A stretch of 64,000 bases of DNA from a bacterium (GCA_021782205.1 JAJXVH010000002.1:1-64000), one strand, 5' to 3'; counted from the first letter of the stretch, positions 27,318 to 39,416 are shown. The notes: generated from the letters alone by a model not told the origin. Program-made: numbers and translations.

Positions 27318-29884
27318 AGCGATCCGCCGCGCGCGTCATCGCCTTGTTGAGCGTGTGCGCCGCTCTTGGCGTCGGCCCTCAGCCTCCCGACCCGATCCGG
27401 CTCCATTTGCAGCTCGCCAAGACAAAGCTTCAAGTGGGCGAGTATCCTTGGTATCGCCTCTCGGTGTCCAACATCGGCCGCAAGCCCATTGCGCTGGACT
27501 CTTTTTTCTGCCGTCAGTCTGAGCTTCATACGCCGGACGATGGGAAAATCTTCGGCTGGGTCACTATTCAGATCGCCGACAGGTCCGGCCATCTGATCGC
27601 TTCCGACGGTAGCGGGAGCCATCCCCATTATTGGACGAACGAGTGCGGCGCAACGACCGGTTGCCCGTGCTCGGCGACCGGGGGAGGATTGTCCCTGGAA
27701 GGCGGCGAAACATTCGATGCAACCGCGTCGATCGTCGGCCCCGTCGATGAGGAGAGGGGAAAGAGGCGGTCGATGTTTGACGATTACACATTTTCACTGC
27801 ATCCACGTCCGGCACCGATCGGGGATCCACGGCAGGTCGGCTGGCCGATCGACACTTCCTCGCCCGCGCAACGCCGAGCCCTGGCCGCGCAATGGAAACT
27901 CGCCGTCGAGCGCGAAGGATACCTGCTGGGCGATGCCGTCTTCACGTCGCCGATGACGGGCAGCGGCTCCCCGTATACCGGTTATCCGAAAGCTCTCTAC
28001 CCAGGCTACCGCATTTTCGACGGCATGACCGTCGAGAAGCCGGGGCGCTATCGCATGCGCGTCGTTTACCGTCCCTTTGGCGAAGACATGAACTATGAAT
28101 CCATTAGAAAGAAATGGATGCAAGCCGACGGGGAACAGGACGACATTCGCGGCTGGCCCAAGGAAACGCGCCAATTTGACTACGCTTCAAATTGGGTGGA
28201 TTTCGAGTTGGAGCCGGCGCCGTTCCCCGAGCACTTGTTCGCCCGCAGAAGATCCAGCGACCCTTGCACGAAGGCCATCGACTGCTGGATGCGCCGGGCT
28301 TTGCGGGATTCACGAATATGGCAAGGCGATCGTTCCGACAAAACGACCCGCGAACCTCGTTACCGTATTCCGTTGGAGTGCCGTTCGAGCTCGGGAGAAA
28401 TTCCACCCGCTGCGGCCGTCATGAGACACGCCATGGAGGACGGTTCGACATTCAAGCTGATCAATCTGCTCTGGGGAGACGATCGCGATGCCGCGCTCAG
28501 GCAGGCTGGCTTTCATCCTCCCCAAAACGACGCTGCCTTCGTGCTCCTCCTGCGCCGAATGCGCCGCAGGTCGACAAATGTGGCCCGAGCATCGCAGGCC
28601 GTTCCTCGCATGATCGCCGAAGCGCTGGTCCAAGATGAACGGGCGAAGCAGGATGTTAGCCGCGCGTTTCTTCGCGCCATGCGACGCAATGGAGATATTG
28701 CCGAGGCGATGCGCTCGGAAAAAATTAGCGATCAAGAGGTCTCCGCGCTGATCGAGGAATGGGTGAGCTCGAACACTCTGGATGCGGCGACGCTCTATTT
28801 CGCCGACAACTCCACGGCGCCTTCCCCAGGCTGGCTGGAGGCCGACCCGAAGCCACTAAAAACATACGCCGCCGCGTGGAGCGGCTTGCCGGCATGTCTT
28901 GCTCACTGGAAGAGCGACGGCTACGAACCCGTTGAATTTCCACGCAATAAACCTGCGGAACTGCTGGTGCGCCATCTTTCAGACGCAAGCGCGTACGCCC
29001 GAATGGCTTTGTTTTTCTGTTTCGACAACATGCCCGATTCGAGAGGAGCACGCATCCAGAACGCTCCGATGGCGGTGCCTCCCTCGAAGAAGGACTTCGC
29101 GACAGGGGCGCGCAAGGCTGGCCGCAAAGAAACTCAGTGGCCGCCCGCTTTCAAGAACCTGTATGAAGACGGGGGCTTGATTGCCGACGTCCGCCGCGAC
29201 AGCCGGGACGCACATCACAAGCTCTCGATCAAGGTTTACACGCTCAAGGATACTGATGGCGCGTTGACCAACATGATCGGCATCGCGGACATCACCAACC
29301 CGAGTCGCGTCTATGCGCCGGTCTATTTCCCGATGAGCGTTTCTGGTCGAAAATATTTCCGCCTGTATCGCGGCCTCGACAACGGCAAGACCGCCGAGAA
29401 TGAATATGAACTCCGGGTCGGCCCCGACGGCGCCGTCATTATTCTAAGACCGAACACGGAATTCAACGAGGGTCAGATCTCCGTGTTCGCCCGGGAGAGC
29501 TTGGCGATGCTCAGGGCCGAGCAGGTCGCAGATGTGGGCACCGTGACGACCGTGAATGGCAGGAACTATTACGTTTTTGGCCAGGGTGGGGCGGAGGGTT
29601 CCTATCTCTTTTTTGAAAAATGCTTGATCGACGCGCGCGACAACATCGGGGACATGACCCACCTCCTTCCCGCGGCCATGGCTCTGGGAGTCGAAAGAAA
29701 AGACGCCCCAGGCGCGGCCGCGCGAGTCCACGCGATGGAATTGGGTTCGTTTCCGAACGCGGTGATGGGAGCGTTTCGCCGCTATCGCTTGCTGTGGGAT
29801 TCCACGCGGCGCCAATGGACGATTCGCCGGGATAATAGCGCGCGCGGTGCTTTCCTCAATAAACTATTTGGCCGCGGAAAATAG
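27314..29884 (+). CDS. Large exported protein of unknown function, between preT and preA
   Basis: TTG start overlapping the preT stop; hydrophobic N-terminus LKRSAARVIALLSVCAALGV; no recognisable domain. Confidence 0.6.
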   Translation: MKRSAARVIALLSVCAALGVGPQPPDPIRLHLQLAKTKLQVGEYPWYRLSVSNIGRKPIALDSFFCRQSELHTPDDGKIFGWVTIQIADRSGHLIASDGSGSHPHYWTNECGATTGCPCSATGGGLSLEGGETFDATASIVGPVDEERGKRRSMFDDYTFSLHPRPAPIGDPRQVGWPIDTSSPAQRRALAAQWKLAVEREGYLLGDAVFTSPMTGSGSPYTGYPKALYPGYRIFDGMTVEKPGRYRMRVVYRPFGEDMNYESIRKKWMQADGEQDDIRGWPKETRQFDYASNWVDFELEPAPFPEHLFARRRSSDPCTKAIDCWMRRALRDSRIWQGDRSDKTTREPRYRIPLECRSSSGEIPPAAAVMRHAMEDGSTFKLINLLWGDDRDAALRQAGFHPPQNDAAFVLLLRRMRRRSTNVARASQAVPRMIAEALVQDERAKQDVSRAFLRAMRRNGDIAEAMRSEKISDQEVSALIEEWVSSNTLDAATLYFADNSTAPSPGWLEADPKPLKTYAAAWSGLPACLAHWKSDGYEPVEFPRNKPAELLVRHLSDASAYARMALFFCFDNMPDSRGARIQNAPMAVPPSKKDFATGARKAGRKETQWPPAFKNLYEDGGLIADVRRDSRDAHHKLSIKVYTLKDTDGALTNMIGIADITNPSRVYAPVYFPMSVSGRKYFRLYRGLDNGKTAENEYELRVGPDGAVIILRPNTEFNEGQISVFARESLAMLRAEQVADVGTVTTVNGRNYYVFGQGGAEGSYLFFEKCLIDARDNIGDMTHLLPAAMALGVERKDAPGAAARVHAMELGSFPNAVMGAFRRYRLLWDSTRRQWTIRRDNSARGAFLNKLFGRGK

Positions 29885-29971
29885 GTATGCTGGTGGTGTC
29901 GGACTCATTTTTGGAAGACCTCGGGAGCGGCGACCGGTGCCGGGGACGATTTCAAGTGGAACGAGCGCAAC

Positions 29972-31282
29972 GTGAATAAAAAAAAGAGATCCGTGATAGA
30001 TCTTTCGGCCAACACGGCCGGCATCAAGTCACCCAATCCTTTCTGGCTGGCCTCGGCGCCGCCCACCAACTCCGGCGCGCAGATCATGCGCGCCTTCGAG
30101 TACGGCTGGGGGGGCGCGGTGTGGAAGACGCTGGGCCAGGACCCGCCGGTGGTCAACGTGACCTCGCGCTACGGCGCGATGGACTTCGGCGGACAGAAGA
30201 TCGCCGGCTTCAACAACATCGAGCTGATCACCGACCGCCCATTGGCGGTCAATCTGAAGGAAATCTACGAGGTCAAGAAGCGCTTTCCCAAGAACGCCGT
30301 CGTCGCCTCGCTGATGGTGCCGTGCGAGCGTCAGGCCTGGCACGACATCACGAAGAAAGTCGTCGACGCCGGTTCCGACGGCATCGAGCTGAACTTCGGC
30401 TGCCCGCACGGGATGAGCGAGCGCGGGATGGGCGCGGCCGTGGGTCAGGTGCCCGAGTACGTGAAGATGGTGACGGAGTTCGTCAAGGAGGCGTCCTCCA
30501 TCCCGGTGCTGGTCAAGCTCACGCCGAACGTGGCCGACGTGCGCTTCCCGGCGCGCGCGGCGAAGGCGGGGGGCGCGGACGGCGTGTCGCTGATCAACAC
30601 GATCAACTCGATCATGGGCGTGGATTTGGAGACCTTGGCTCCGAAATTCGCGGTCGACGGCAAGGTGTCGCACGGCGGCTACTGCGGACCCGCCGTCAAG
30701 CCCATCGCGCTCAACATGGTCAGCCAGATCGCCACGGACCCGCAGACGCGGGGCCTGCCCATCTCCGGCATCGGCGGCATTTCCAATTGGTCGGACGCCG
30801 TGGAGTTCATGCTGCTGGGCGCCTCCTCCGTCCAGCTCTGCACGGCGGTGATGCACCACGGCTTTCGCATCGTCGAGGACTTGAACGCCGGCCTGGCCGG
30901 CTGGATGCGGCGCAAGGGCTTTGCGCAGCTCGACGACTTCATCGGCAAGACCGCGCCGAACATCGTGGATTGGAAGCACCTCAACCTCCACCACAAGACC
31001 GTCGCCTCCATCGACAAGAGCAAGTGCATCGGCTGCGACGTCTGCTACGTGGCCTGCAACGACACCACCCACCAGTGCATCGCCATCGACGTCAAAAAGA
31101 AGAACCGCAAGCCCCACGTGGTCCAGGACGACTGCGTGGGCTGCAACCTGTGCTCCTTGGTCTGCCCGGTGGACGGCTGCATCACCATGACGCCGGTGGA
31201 GACCGGCCTTAAGCCGCTGACCTGGGAAGAGCTGACCAAGAACGGCATGAAGGGCTACGGCGAAGTCTACAGGCGGCATTGA
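29972..31282 (+). CDS. preA: Dihydropyrimidine dehydrogenase (NAD+), subunit PreA
   Basis: GIKSPNPFWLASAPPTNSGAQIMRAFEYGWGGAVWKTLG; ferredoxin motifs CIGCDVCYVACNDTTHQC and CVGCNLCSLVCPVDGC. Confidence 0.94.
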   Translation: MNKKKRSVIDLSANTAGIKSPNPFWLASAPPTNSGAQIMRAFEYGWGGAVWKTLGQDPPVVNVTSRYGAMDFGGQKIAGFNNIELITDRPLAVNLKEIYEVKKRFPKNAVVASLMVPCERQAWHDITKKVVDAGSDGIELNFGCPHGMSERGMGAAVGQVPEYVKMVTEFVKEASSIPVLVKLTPNVADVRFPARAAKAGGADGVSLINTINSIMGVDLETLAPKFAVDGKVSHGGYCGPAVKPIALNMVSQIATDPQTRGLPISGIGGISNWSDAVEFMLLGASSVQLCTAVMHHGFRIVEDLNAGLAGWMRRKGFAQLDDFIGKTAPNIVDWKHLNLHHKTVASIDKSKCIGCDVCYVACNDTTHQCIAIDVKKKNRKPHVVQDDCVGCNLCSLVCPVDGCITMTPVETGLKPLTWEELTKNGMKGYGEVYRRH

Positions 31283-31800
31283 TGCCCCCCGAAACCGACA
31301 ACCTGCGTTTGGAAGAGCTGCACGCGGCCGATCAGAACGACCGCGCGCGCGTGCTGACCTCGGCCAAGGACGTGGAGGCGCTTAAAAAACGCGACCTGGA
31401 GCGCCGCCGGGAAATATTCGAGATGATCGCCCGCGGCGAGATCAACACCCAAAACGACCTCTACCGCGCCGCCGTCATCTTCCTGCACGGCGCGGAGCCC
31501 AAGGATTTTCTCGCCGCGCACCGCCTGGCGGTGATGGGCGCCGTCAACGGCCACCGCGCCTCGCGCTGGCTTGCCGCCGCAAGCCTTGACCGCTTCCTGA
31601 TGTCCTTGGGCCTGCCCCAGACCTACGGCACCCAGTTCGAGCACGACGCCGAGCTCAACCGCTACCAGCTGCGCCTGCCCATCGACGACGCGTCGCTGCT
31701 GCATTTTGAAAAACGCTTCTTCAACGTGCCCTCGGTGATGGAACGGCTGTCCCAGCTCAACGGCCAGATGAACCAGGACGCGGGAAGGAAGCCGGCGTGA
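31282..31800 (+). CDS. DUF6624-like protein
   Basis: NDLYRAAVIFLHGAEPKDFLAAHRLAVMGAVNGHRASRWLAAASLDRFLMSLGLPQTYGTQ. Confidence 0.65.
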   Translation: MPPETDNLRLEELHAADQNDRARVLTSAKDVEALKKRDLERRREIFEMIARGEINTQNDLYRAAVIFLHGAEPKDFLAAHRLAVMGAVNGHRASRWLAAASLDRFLMSLGLPQTYGTQFEHDAELNRYQLRLPIDDASLLHFEKRFFNVPSVMERLSQLNGQMNQDAGRKPA

Positions 31801-31893
31801 GCCGTCACGTCTTCCGTCTCAAGGCGCGATACCGACCAAAATTGTCGACGGACGCTGGCGTCACCAAATAATGCATCGTCGTTAGGAGAGACC

Positions 31894-32765
31894 ATGGCCC
31901 GAATCGTGAAGTGCGGACTCATCCAGGCGTCGTGCCCGTGGACGACGCCGAAATACACCTTGCCGCAGATCAAGAAGCTGATGATCGACAAGCACGTGGC
32001 CATGATCGAGACGGCCGCCAAGAAGGGCGTGCAGATGATCGGCCTGCAGGAGATTTTTTACGGGCCGTATTTCTGCGCGGAGCAGGAGACGAAGTGGTAC
32101 GACACGGCCGAGCCCATCGACGGGCCGACGACGAAGCTCATGCAGAAGCTCGCCAAGAAGCACCAGATGGTGATCGTCTCGCCCATCTACGAGACGCCCT
32201 CCACCGGCACCTACTACAACACCGCCGCGGTGATCGACGCCGACGGCTCGCTCAAGGGCATTTACCGCAAAAACCACATTCCGCACTGCGCGCCGGGTTT
32301 CTGGGAGAAGTTCTACTTCAAGCCGGGCAACCTGGGCTATCCCGTCTTCCAGACGCGCTACGCGAAAGTGGGCGTCTACATCTGCTACGACCGCCACTTC
32401 CCCGACGGCGCGCGCATACTGGGCCTCAACGGTGCGGAGATCGTGTTCAATCCGTCGGCCACGGTGAAGGGCCTGTCCGAATATCTCTGGAAGCTGGAGC
32501 AGCCGGCGCACGCGGTGGCCAACCAGTATTTCGTGGGCGCGTCCAACCGCGTCGGCGTCGAAGGCCCGTGGAAGATCGGGGAGTTCTACGGCCAGTCCTA
32601 CTTCTGCGACCCACGCGGCAAGCTGCTCAAGGTCGGCTCGCACGACAAGGACGAGTTGGTGATCGCGGATCTGGACTTCGACCAGATTCTGGAGGTCCGC
32701 AAGGTCTGGCAGTTCTTCCGCGACCGCCGGCCCGAGACCTACGGGGAGCTCGTTCAACAGCTGCC

Positions 32766-32769
<4 letters not shown>
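31894..32769 (+). CDS. Beta-ureidopropionase / N-carbamoyl-beta-alanine amidohydrolase (nitrilase superfamily)
   Basis: Glu-Lys-Cys motifs LQEIFYGPYFC, YRKNHIPH, VYICYDRHFPDGAR. Confidence 0.88.
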
Positions 32770-34255
<1,486 letters not shown>

Positions 34256-34259
<4 letters not shown>

Positions 34260-35650
34260 GCTACGACCTGATCGTCAAGAACGGCACCGTCGTCTCCGCC
34301 TCGGACACCTTCATCGGCGACGTGGCCGTCGCGCAGGGCCGCGTCGTGGCCGTGGGAAAAATCGAGGGCGCGGCCAAGACCGTGGTCGACGCCAAGGGCA
34401 AGGTCGTGGTGCCCGGCGGCATCGACGTGCACACCCACTTCGACATGCCCTTCATGGGGGCCACCACCATCGACGACTTCACCTCCGGCTCCACCGCCGC
34501 GGCCTGCGGCGGCACCACCACCGTCGTGGACTTCGCCATTCAAAAGAAGGGCGAGACGTTCCGCCACGCGCTCGACGACTGGCACCGGCGCGCCGACGGA
34601 CGCTGCGCGGTCGACTACGGGTTCCACATGATCGTGGTGGACTTCCCCGAGAAGGCCGAGAAGGAAATGGACAAGCTCGTCGACGAGGGCGTCTCCTCGT
34701 TCAAGCTGTTCATGGCCTACCCCGGCATCTTCATGAGCGACGACTCCACCATCTTCCGCGCGCTGCTGCGCACCAAGGACAACGGCGGCACCATCTGCAT
34801 GCACGCCGAGAACGGCTCCGTCATCGACGTTCTAGTCAAGAAGGCCATGGCCGCGGGCAAGATCAGCCCCGAGTGGCACGCGCTCACCCGCCCCATGACC
34901 GCGGAGGCCGAGGCCACGCATCGCGCCATCGCGCTGGCGGAGATCGCGGGCGTGCCGATCTACTTCGTGCACCTCTCCGCCGGCGACGCCATGGAGGAGG
35001 TGCGCGCGGCGCGCGCGCGCGGCCTGCCGGTGTTCGCGGAGACCTGCCCGCAATATCTCTATCTGTCCGAGGACGACTATCGCCGCCCCGGCTTCGAGGG
35101 CGCGAAGTTCGTCATGTCCCCGCCGCTGCGCCCGGAGGGGAACTCCGAGCGCCTGTGGCGGGGACTGGCGCGCAACGACCTGCAGGTCGTCTCCACGGAC
35201 CACTGCTCGTTCTGCATGAAGGCCGGCGCCAACCAGCCCGGCAAAGAATTAGGCAAGAAGGATTTCTCGAAAATTCCCAACGGCGCGCCCGGAGTCGAGT
35301 ACCGCATGCTCCTGCTCTGGGACGCCGTGCAGAAGGGCCGCATCACCGAAAACCGCTTCGTCGAGATCACCGCCACGGCCCCGTCGAAGTTGTTCGGCCT
35401 CTATCCGCGCAAAGGCCACCTCAACCCCGGCGCCGACGCCGACATCGTCATCATCGACCCCAACAAGCCGCACACCTTCTCGCTCAAGAACCACCACTCC
35501 GCCGCCGACTACAATCCCTACGAGGGCGTCACGGTCAAAGGCTCCATCCGCGACGTGTTCTCGCGCGGCGACGCGCTCATCGAGGGCGGCAAATGGGTCG
35601 GCTCGACGCGCCACGGCAAGTTCCTCAAGCGCACGCCGAGGACTTTTTGA
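34256..35650 (+). CDS. Dihydropyrimidinase
   Basis: GGIDVHTHFDMPFMG, SSFKLFMAYPG, ADIVIIDPNKPHTFS. Confidence 0.93.
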
Positions 35651-37032
35651 GAGGGCCCGCCGGCGTTCTGCTCTGCGCGATCTTCGCCTCCGCGACGTGG
35701 GCCGGCTGCGCCGATCCGGGCAGCCTCGCGGGCGGCGGCGCCTTCGGCGGCGGCATGATGGCGGCAGCACCCGCTGCCGACGCCGGCAACGCCGCGCCCA
35801 CCAGCGGCCTGCAGGGAAATTTGATGCAGTCGTTGGTCGCCGCGCAGCTGGCCGCGCGGCAGGCTCAAGCCCCGGCGCAGGCGAACGCCGACGCGTCCGA
35901 GCCCTCCGCGCTCCATGACGCGGCGCGCGACTGCGACGTGGCGCGGCTGAACCAATTGCTGGACGCGGGCGGCAACGTCGACGCGCGCCTGCGCGGCACC
36001 GGAGATCAGGTTTCCGAAGGCATGACGCCGCTGATGACGGCCGCGAAGTCCGACCAGCTCGACTGCGTGCGCCTACTGCTGGCCCGCGGCGCGCGCGTCG
36101 ACGCGCAGAGCCGCTGGGGCTGGACGGCGGAGAACTACGCCGATCACTTCCACGCCAGCGCGGACGTGCGCGCGATGCTGCACAACGCCTACCTTGAAGC
36201 GCACCCCGAGACCGCCGCCGCTCCCGCAACGCCCGCCGCCGCGGCGGACGCCCCGGTCGCCGCCGCGCCTTCCGCTCCGGCCGCCCCCGTCTCCGACGCG
36301 GACGCGACCGGTCCGCGGGCCGCCGAACGCCCGCACGACTACGCCCTGGTCATCGGCATCGAGAAATACTCGCGCGTGCCCGACGCGCGCTTCGCCGAGC
36401 ACGACGCCGACGCGATGAAGAACCATCTGATCGCGCTCGGCTACCCGGAGCGCAACATCATACTGCTCAAGGGCGGCCATGCCACCCGCGGCGAGGTGCA
36501 GGGCTACGTGGAGGAATGGCTGCCCCGCAACGTGGGACCGCAGTCCGAGGTCTTCGTCTATTTCTCCGGCCACGGTTCTCCGGACCCGAAGAACGGCGAC
36601 GCCTACCTGGTGCCCTGGGACGGCGACCCCATGTTCCTGAAGTCCACGGCCTACCCGCTCAAGAGCCTCTACGCATCCCTGGGGAAACTCAACGCCCGGC
36701 GCGTGCTGATCGCGCTGGACTCCTGCTTCTCCGGCGCGGGGGGACGCTCCGTGCTGGCCGACGGCGCGCGCCCGCTGGTCTCCCGAGTGGACACGACCGC
36801 GGCGCCCGCGCGCGTGACCGTGCTGAGCGCCGCCTCCGGCGACGAGATCACGGGCACCATCGACTCTCAAGGCCACGGCGCGTTCACCTACTATCTGCTG
36901 AAATCACTCAACGACGGCAAGCTCACCGCGCGCGCCGCATACCGTGAACTCAAGCCGCGAGTCGAAGACGAGGCGCACCGCCAGAACCGCGAGCAAACGC
37001 CGCTGCTGCTGGGCGCGGACGCGCCCTTTTAA
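35647..37032 (+). CDS. Putative lipoprotein with ankyrin repeats and a C14 caspase-like peptidase domain
   Basis: Cys after signal-like VLLCAIFASATWAGC; ankyrin MTPLMTAAKSDQLDCVRLLLARGARVDAQ; His motif VYFSGHGSPD; Cys motif IALDSCFSGAGGRS. Confidence 0.83.
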   Translation: MRGPAGVLLCAIFASATWAGCADPGSLAGGGAFGGGMMAAAPAADAGNAAPTSGLQGNLMQSLVAAQLAARQAQAPAQANADASEPSALHDAARDCDVARLNQLLDAGGNVDARLRGTGDQVSEGMTPLMTAAKSDQLDCVRLLLARGARVDAQSRWGWTAENYADHFHASADVRAMLHNAYLEAHPETAAAPATPAAAADAPVAAAPSAPAAPVSDADATGPRAAERPHDYALVIGIEKYSRVPDARFAEHDADAMKNHLIALGYPERNIILLKGGHATRGEVQGYVEEWLPRNVGPQSEVFVYFSGHGSPDPKNGDAYLVPWDGDPMFLKSTAYPLKSLYASLGKLNARRVLIALDSCFSGAGGRSVLADGARPLVSRVDTTAAPARVTVLSAASGDEITGTIDSQGHGAFTYYLLKSLNDGKLTARAAYRELKPRVEDEAHRQNREQTPLLLGADAPF

Positions 37033-37060
37033 TTCCCATTGTTCCAACCGCCGCGCACGA

Positions 37061-37069
37061 TGCTAGAAT
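37061..37069 (+). promoter_or_regulatory. Extended -10 TGCTAGAAT (possible -35 TTGTTC at 37040-37045)
   Basis: TGnTANNNT, 9 nt before ATG 37079. Confidence 0.45.
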
Positions 37070-37078
37070 AAGGTCATC

Positions 37079-37702
37079 ATGAAGGCACTCGCCCCGATAG
37101 CGGCCGCCGTTTTTTCCGCGTTCCTGCTTGCGGCCTGCGCCGAACAGCCCGTGTTCCAGAGCGCGGCGTCGCCCCTCTCGGCCCCGGCCGCCGCGCCGCA
37201 GGTGGTGCAGGCCTACCAGCCCTCTTCGGCCGTCTCCGCGCCGAACCCGCCGCCCGAGCCTGCGCCGGCGCCTGAGGCCGAAGCCGCTCCTGCCGCGCAA
37301 GCGGCCGCGCCAGCCGAGGAGGCGTCTGCCGGAGCCGGGCTTGTCGGCCTGCGCATCGGCGTGGTCCGCGGAGGCGTCGCGGTGGCGTCGGTGACGCCGG
37401 GCTCGTCGGCGGACCAGGCCGGAGTACAGGTGGGAGACCTGGTGTTGGCCGTGGACGGCGCCCGCACCGGCCCCATGACCTTGGCTCAGATCGCCGGCCG
37501 CGTGCGCGGCCCCGCGGGAACCTCGGTCACGATGACGTTCCAGCGCGCAGACGGCGCGCCCTTCGACAAAACCCTGCTGCGCCGCGGCGCGGCCGCCGTT
37601 GCCGCGGCGCCGGCCGCGGCCGTCTCCGCACCGGCGGCGTCAGCGTACGCCGACGACTCCTCCGGAGACGACGCGGACCTGGACGCGCGCCTCCTGCCTT
37701 GA
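37079..37702 (+). CDS. PDZ-domain lipoprotein
   Basis: Lipobox FLLAAC; PDZ core VTPGSSADQAGVQVGDLVLAVDG. Confidence 0.8.
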   Translation: MKALAPIAAAVFSAFLLAACAEQPVFQSAASPLSAPAAAPQVVQAYQPSSAVSAPNPPPEPAPAPEAEAAPAAQAAAPAEEASAGAGLVGLRIGVVRGGVAVASVTPGSSADQAGVQVGDLVLAVDGARTGPMTLAQIAGRVRGPAGTSVTMTFQRADGAPFDKTLLRRGAAAVAAAPAAAVSAPAASAYADDSSGDDADLDARLLP

Positions 37703-37749
37703 AAATTGCCAGTCACACTGGTCATTTCCAAGGATGAATTTTCGGCGGT

Positions 37750-37773
37750 CCGCATGCGCCTTCCGCATGCGCC
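37750..37773. repeat. Two 11-bp direct repeats CCGCATGCGCC separated by TT
   Basis: Read directly, about 65 bp upstream of the ALDH promoter-like element. Confidence 0.7.
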
Positions 37774-37834
37774 TATTGTATCCCCGACGCCGCGGCAGCG
37801 GCCGCGGCGCGACGGCTTGGAGTCGGCCGCGAAC

Positions 37835-37843
37835 TGATATAAT
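37835..37843 (+). promoter_or_regulatory. Extended -10 TGATATAAT upstream of the ALDH gene
   Basis: TGnTATAAT; SD GGAGG before ATG 37870. Confidence 0.6.
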
Positions 37844-37869
37844 CTAGCAACACGCACACCGGAGGCAAC

Positions 37870-39378
37870 ATGTCCACCGCCACGAAGCCCGAAATCTCCG
37901 CCGCCGTTCTTCAGCAGTTCATCGCCGGGCGCTGGGTCGACGGCTCGTCGACCAAGCAGATCGTCTCCACCAACCCCGCCGACTCGCGCCAGGTGCTGGC
38001 GACCTTGCGCGGCGCCGACCGCGCCGACGCGCTGCGCGCCATCGAGGCCGCGCACCAGGCCTTCCCGGCCTGGCGCGACACTCCGGCGCCGGTGCGCGGG
38101 CGCATTCTGGCCAAGGCCGCCCAACTTTTACGCGCGCGCAAGGAGGAACTGGCGCGGCTCATGACGCGCGAGGAGGGGAAAATCCTTCCCGAGGCGCTGG
38201 GCGAGATGGAGAAGGGCATCACCTTGATCGAGTGGTTCGCCGGCGAGGGCCTGCGCCTGGGCGGCGTGACCATGCCCTCGGAGCTGCCCAAGAACATCCT
38301 CTACACCACCCGCCACCCGCGCGGCGTCGCCTCCATCATCACGCCGTGGAACTTCCCGTTCGCCATTCCCGCGTGGAAGATCGCGCCGGCGCTGGTCTCC
38401 GGCTGCACGGTGGTCTTCAAGCCCGCGTCCTTGGTGCCCGCCATGGCCGTGGAGTTCGTCAAGATACTGGACGAGGCCGGCATCCCCAAGGGCGTGATCA
38501 ACCTGGTGCTGGGTTCGGGGGCGGCGATGGGCGACGTGCTGGTCGAGGACCCGCGCGTGAAGGTGGTCTCCTTCACCGGGTCCAACGAGATCGGCCGGCG
38601 CGTGCACACGATCTGCGGCGCGCGCGGCGTGCCCGTGACCTGCGAGATGGGCGGCAAGAATCCGGCGGTCGTCTGGGGCGACGCGGACCTGGACCTGGCG
38701 CTGGGCGGAGTCATGAAGGGCGCCTTCGGCTCCACGGGCCAACGCTGCACGGCCACCTCGCGGCTGATCCTGGACGAGCGCATCGCCGACAAGTTCCTGG
38801 CCATGCTCTTGGCCGAGGTCAAGAAGATCAAGCTCGGCGACGGGCTTGAGGCGGGCATCGGTATGGGACCGGCGGTCGACGAGTCCCAGCTCAAGACGGA
38901 CCTGGACTACATCGAGATCGGCAAGAAGGAGGGGGCGAAGCTTCTGTGCGGCGGCGCGCGCCCTCAAGGTGAGGCGTTCGCGCACGGCTGTTTCGTGGAG
39001 CCCACCGTGTTCGACCGCGTGAACCCGAAATCCCGGCTGTGGCAGGAGGAAGTCTTCGGGCCGGTGCTGGCCGTGGCGCGCGCGAAGACTTTCGACGAAG
39101 CGCTGGAGCTGGCCAACGACTGCGCCTTCGGCCTGACCTGCGCCGTCTACACGCAGGACCTGACCTTGGCCATGCGCTTCTCGGAGAAGATCGAGGCGGG
39201 CATGGTCCACGTCAACAGCCCCACCATCGGCGGCGAGGCGCAGGTCCCCTTCGGCGGCGTCAAGGGCTCCGGCGTGGGCGAGCGCGAGATGTCCAAGGAA
39301 GGCCTGCACTTCTACACCGAGCTCAAGACCGTGTTCCTGGACTACACCGGCGAGCGCCGCAGTTCGAACATCTACTGA
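37870..39378 (+). CDS. Aldehyde dehydrogenase (semialdehyde-type)
   Basis: TPWNFPFAIPAWKIAPAL, EMGGKNPAVV, GSTGQRCTATSR. Confidence 0.93.
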   Translation: MSTATKPEISAAVLQQFIAGRWVDGSSTKQIVSTNPADSRQVLATLRGADRADALRAIEAAHQAFPAWRDTPAPVRGRILAKAAQLLRARKEELARLMTREEGKILPEALGEMEKGITLIEWFAGEGLRLGGVTMPSELPKNILYTTRHPRGVASIITPWNFPFAIPAWKIAPALVSGCTVVFKPASLVPAMAVEFVKILDEAGIPKGVINLVLGSGAAMGDVLVEDPRVKVVSFTGSNEIGRRVHTICGARGVPVTCEMGGKNPAVVWGDADLDLALGGVMKGAFGSTGQRCTATSRLILDERIADKFLAMLLAEVKKIKLGDGLEAGIGMGPAVDESQLKTDLDYIEIGKKEGAKLLCGGARPQGEAFAHGCFVEPTVFDRVNPKSRLWQEEVFGPVLAVARAKTFDEALELANDCAFGLTCAVYTQDLTLAMRFSEKIEAGMVHVNSPTIGGEAQVPFGGVKGSGVGEREMSKEGLHFYTELKTVFLDYTGERRSSNIY

Positions 39379-39416
39379 AACTGGAAGCGCCGAGGCACGC
39401 AAATCCCGTGCGGAAG

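Noticed and set aside
29885-29971. Open frame between the orphan gene stop and preA GTG, as a possible fusion or read-through
   Set aside because: In frame, but the peptide has no resemblance to a PreA N-terminus; chance openness in 87 nt is likely
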